Of a DNA stretch of 64,000 nucleotides, positions 61,892-64,000 are shown one piece after another; position 1 is the first letter of the stretch, and each line of letters opens with the position of its first letter. The DNA is taken from contig NZ_LHZQ01000213.1 of assembly GCF_001580915.1 (NCBI RefSeq), positions 17,965-81,964 of the forward strand, in the 5' to 3' direction. The translations under genes were made by a program, and so were the position numbers. Origin of the DNA: Acetobacter tropicalis (GTDB taxonomy: Bacteria; Pseudomonadota; Alphaproteobacteria; Acetobacterales; Acetobacteraceae). Under the pieces are notes generated by a model that worked only from the letters and a program-made list of their open reading frames with translations, made no database searches and was not told the origin of the DNA.

Positions 61892-62871
61892 GGCATGCGG
61901 CGGAGCCAGATGCGGACCATGATCTGTGTGGTCATCCAGCCAATAAAGGCAGCAACAAACGGTAGCCCCGCAAGCCCGATAAGCAGATCCTGTGGCAACA
62001 TGCCGGGAAGGGAGCGCCAGTCCGGCATGGCGGTGCTGGCTGTTTGAAGAGAAGAGACGGCAAACGGAGCCGCCATTCTGAACAGGAAGACAAGCGGCGC
62101 GATAGCCAGCAAGGTGCCCAGAATGCCGCCTCCCAACGCAAGGCCGCCGGTGCGTCCAGCAAAACGTCCGGCAATGTAGCTGTCCGTGGCACCCAGCCCA
62201 TGCAGAATTTCAATAATATCCCGGCGGGTGGAAAGCCCCGTGCGGGTTGCAAGCCCGGTAATCATGGCGGCAATCCCGCCTACGGTGGCAAGCGCCAGCG
62301 CGGCGCAGGCCAGCAGGCTATCAGCCAGTGCCCGCAGCCGGGTGCTCCACTCGGCATTATGTTCAACAAGGGTGTCTGGAACCTGAGCGTTGAGGGTCTG
62401 CTCCAGATCTGCCGGAGCGGCTGCACCGGCGGGCAGACGCACTTCTATTACGGCAGGCAGAGGAAGCGCGCTGTTGCTGGCATCCCCCAGCCAAGGTGTC
62501 AGTAAATGTGCAAGTTCTTCTTTGCTCAGTCTGTGAACCTGCGTCCCGGAGGGCAAGGCGGAAAGGTGCGCCAGCACGGCGTCCGCCCGTGTTTGCGTTT
62601 GAGGGGAGGTTGCGGGAGTCGGCCCCGTGGCCGTTTTCTGAGGAGGCGTTGCGGTAGCCGGTGCGGGTTGGTCCGGGGCAGAAACCTGAATGGTCAGCAA
62701 TTGGGCCGCGCCGCCAGCCCAACGGGCAGACAATGCGCGTGCGCCTGTTGCACCTGTAAGGGTGAGGGCTGCCAGAAAGCTCATCATGGCTACCAGAATG
62801 AACAGGCTTCTGTCCGGCAGAGCTTCTGAAAGGGAGAGGCCGTCCTTACGGCCGGAAAAGGGGAGCGCCAT
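61888..62871 (-). CDS. ftsX: Cell division protein FtsX
   Basis: Inner-membrane partner of FtsE that activates septal peptidoglycan hydrolases, usually through EnvC in proteobacteria; an EnvC homologue is encoded at 14505. The 327-residue product has four membrane helices (first ILVAMMSFLAALTLTGATGA), an extracytoplasmic domain between helices 1 and 2 with a Pro/Thr/Gln-rich stretch (about 70-95), and the conserved IIEILHGLGATDSYIAGRFA coupling segment near 215. It begins three bases after the ftsE stop and overlaps ydcF by four. Confidence 0.9.
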   Translation of the reverse strand: MALPFSGRKDGLSLSEALPDRSLFILVAMMSFLAALTLTGATGARALSARWAGGAAQLLTIQVSAPDQPAPATATPPQKTATGPTPATSPQTQTRADAVLAHLSALPSGTQVHRLSKEELAHLLTPWLGDASNSALPLPAVIEVRLPAGAAAPADLEQTLNAQVPDTLVEHNAEWSTRLRALADSLLACAALALATVGGIAAMITGLATRTGLSTRRDIIEILHGLGATDSYIAGRFAGRTGGLALGGGILGTLLAIAPLVFLFRMAAPFAVSSLQTASTAMPDWRSLPGMLPQDLLIGLAGLPFVAAFIGWMTTQIMVRIWLRRMP

Positions 62872-62874
62872 GGG

Positions 62875-63546
62875 TCAGTCTCCCTCCCGCACCAGCCGGC
62901 CCCGTTCAAGGTAGAGGGATGGCTGGGGCAGGCGGCGAACTAGGGCCTCGTTATGGGTGGCGACAATCACGGTTGTGCCCATGCTGCTGAGTTCTCCAAA
63001 CAGGTCCAGCAGTTTATGCGCCTGTGTTTCTTCCAGTGCATTGGTGGGTTCATCCGCCAGAATAAGGCCGGGCCGGTGGACAATGGCACGCGCTATGGCG
63101 GTTCTCTGCTGCTCACCGCCAGAGAGGCGTGAGGCGCGTACGTTTACGCGTTCTCCCAGCCCCACCCATTTCAGGATGGCGTGCACCTCATCCGTTATTT
63201 CCTCTTCCGGGCGATGTTGAAGGCGTAAGGGAAGGGCCACGTTATCGGCCACGGAAAGATCGGGCATCAGTCGATAGTTCTGATGTACCATCCCGATTCG
63301 CTGCCGCAGGCGCATCAATGTGGCGCGTGGGGCTTCTGCTGTTACGGTCTTGTTCAGAATGTCCATGCTGCCGTCTGTCGGCAGGCTTTCTACATGCAGC
63401 AGGCTGAGCAGGCTTGTTTTACCCGCGCCAGAAGGTCCAAGTAGCCAGCGAAAGCCGCCCTGTGGCACCGAAAAGGACAGGCCCGAAAGGACCGGAGCAC
63501 CATTCTTGCGTTCCCGCCGCCATGAAACGTTCTGCAGGCGGATCAT
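62875..63546 (-). CDS. ftsE: Cell division ATP-binding protein FtsE
   Basis: ABC-type ATPase that drives FtsX. The 223-residue product has Walker A GPSGAGKTSLL near 37-47, the Q-loop region RIGMVHQNYRLMPDLSVADN, the signature LSGGEQQRTAIARAIVHRPG and Walker B LILADEPTNALEE. Tyrosine-rich NYRLMPDLSV is typical of FtsE. The frame extends to 63633; ATG 63546 gives MIRLQNVSW, the normal start, although its ribosome site is weak. It heads the ftsE-ftsX-ydcF transcript and diverges from the zinc-ribbon gene. Confidence 0.93.
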   Translation of the reverse strand: MIRLQNVSWRRERKNGAPVLSGLSFSVPQGGFRWLLGPSGAGKTSLLSLLHVESLPTDGSMDILNKTVTAEAPRATLMRLRQRIGMVHQNYRLMPDLSVADNVALPLRLQHRPEEEITDEVHAILKWVGLGERVNVRASRLSGGEQQRTAIARAIVHRPGLILADEPTNALEETQAHKLLDLFGELSSMGTTVIVATHNEALVRRLPQPSLYLERGRLVREGD

Positions 63547-63821
63547 GAGAGAAAAACGGATTGGGCGCTGAGGCGCGGCGTGATCTGGGCGACGTGATGC
63601 ATGGGTTTGATAGTAGCGGAGAGCAGCCTGCACTGTCGATGATAAGCCGCAAAGAGAGTGGCGAGAGCGGATTTAACGGGGATTGTGTAAAATCCCCTCT
63701 GGCATGGAGGGCAGCCTCTTGTATTAAAGAGGATGTTTGCAAAGCTGCTTTTCAGGTAGATGCGCAAGGTATTGGCTGAATAGCGCGTGCCATGACAGCT
63801 ACGGCATGACAGAGAGTACTG

Positions 63822-64000
63822 ATGAGAATTGTTTGCCCTTCATGTGGCGTTGCCTATCAGGTCCCTGCGGCTCTACTGGCCAAACGGCACACGCTAAAAT
63901 GCTCTGCCTGCGGCGTGAAATGGCGCGTGGACCTTCCGGTAGAGGAGGCCGCTTCCCATAACACGCCGCAGGCAGAGCATTTTAGCGTGTGCCGTTTGGC
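63822..64000 (+). CDS. MJ0042-type zinc-ribbon protein, 3' end outside window
   Basis: The visible 59 codons begin MRIVCPSCGVAYQVP and place four cysteines at 5, 8, 27 and 30 (CPSC and CSAC), the MJ0042-type zinc ribbon that starts many alphaproteobacterial membrane proteins encoded divergently from ftsE. The family continues with an acidic/proline-rich linker and a membrane helix, which would lie beyond the window. From residue 20 on, the coding sequence is one arm of a perfect 39-base inverted repeat whose other arm ends exactly at base 64000. Residues after about 46 should therefore be treated with caution. Confidence 0.75.
   Translation, partial: MRIVCPSCGVAYQVPAALLAKRHTLKCSACGVKWRVDLPVEEAASHNTPQAEHFSVCRL
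63879..64000. repeat. 39-bp perfect inverted repeat at the window edge
   Basis: Left arm 63879-63917 and right arm 63962-64000 are exact reverse complements, separated by 44 bases. The right arm stops at the last base of the window, so the repeat may be longer. Both arms lie in the reading frame of the zinc-ribbon gene. Confidence 0.9.

Noticed and set aside
1..64000. CRISPR arrays, insertion sequences, prophage genes, tRNA and rRNA genes
   Set aside because: No regularly spaced repeats, transposase or integrase motifs, tRNA T-loop patterns or rRNA signatures were found when reading the gaps.

Overview
The window is about 59% GC by eye, densely coded and almost wholly chromosomal housekeeping. 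Gene content and order (gpmI-envC-ctpA-deacetylase-rppH, lptF-lptG-lptD-surA-rsmA, yqeY-dnaG-rpoD, minC-minD-minE, ftsE-ftsX-ydcF, rpsF-rpsR-rplI followed by cfa) point to an alphaproteobacterium. The DHA2/HlyD pumps, cyclopropane synthase and the general look of the proteins suggest an acetic acid bacterium (Acetobacteraceae, probably Acetobacter). The genus is an inference, because there is no rRNA or species marker here. I saw no tRNA, rRNA, CRISPR array, insertion sequence, prophage or recognisable origin.

Layout. 1-3811 (minus): MoxR ATPase, DUF58 protein and a BatA-like membrane protein that runs off the left edge. 3910-10726 (plus): DUF1285 protein, cca, an ABC exporter and an EmrAB-type pump preceded by a TetR-like palindrome. 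11221-17552 (minus): gpmI, envC, ctpA, divergent polysaccharide deacetylase, rppH. 17935-24517 (minus): greA-ilvA, then carA and carB. CarA carries an extra N-terminal helix-turn-helix-like segment. 24698-32587 (plus): yqeY, dnaG, rpoD, a GNAT enzyme, rpsF-rpsR-rplI, cfa. 33043-39938 (minus): the LPS export/outer-membrane assembly operon. 40138-44625 (minus): aldo/keto reductase, porin, cysG. 44872-47348 (plus): ABC exporter translationally coupled to a GntR regulator. 47560-49537 (minus): minC-minD-minE. 49707-51600 (plus): glutathione transferase and a BaiN-type flavoprotein. 51947-54312: rsmI and a divergent LpoA-like lipoprotein. 54422-57724 (minus): TPR/glycosyltransferase-like protein, CarD regulator, bestrophin-like channel. 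57991-61247 (plus): S-formylglutathione hydrolase and a strikingly AT-rich polytopic membrane protein. 61271-64000: ydcF, ftsX and ftsE, with a divergent zinc-ribbon gene that runs off the right edge.

Functionally the window is dominated by envelope building and division (LptF/G/D, SurA, EnvC, CtpA, Min, FtsEX, LpoA-like), the replication and transcription core (DnaG, RpoD, GreA, CarD), translation (S6, S18, L9, Cca, RsmA, RsmI) and carbamoyl-phosphate synthesis. I did not find a clear new multigene system. The signals most worth following are a pair of mutually inverted 19-bp operator-like palindromes in front of the HTH-bearing carA, a perfect 39-bp inverted repeat at the right edge that may be an assembly artefact, a 27-bp palindrome over a start codon, an orphan LacI/GntR-style palindrome in a gene-free gap, and the AT-rich membrane-protein islet.
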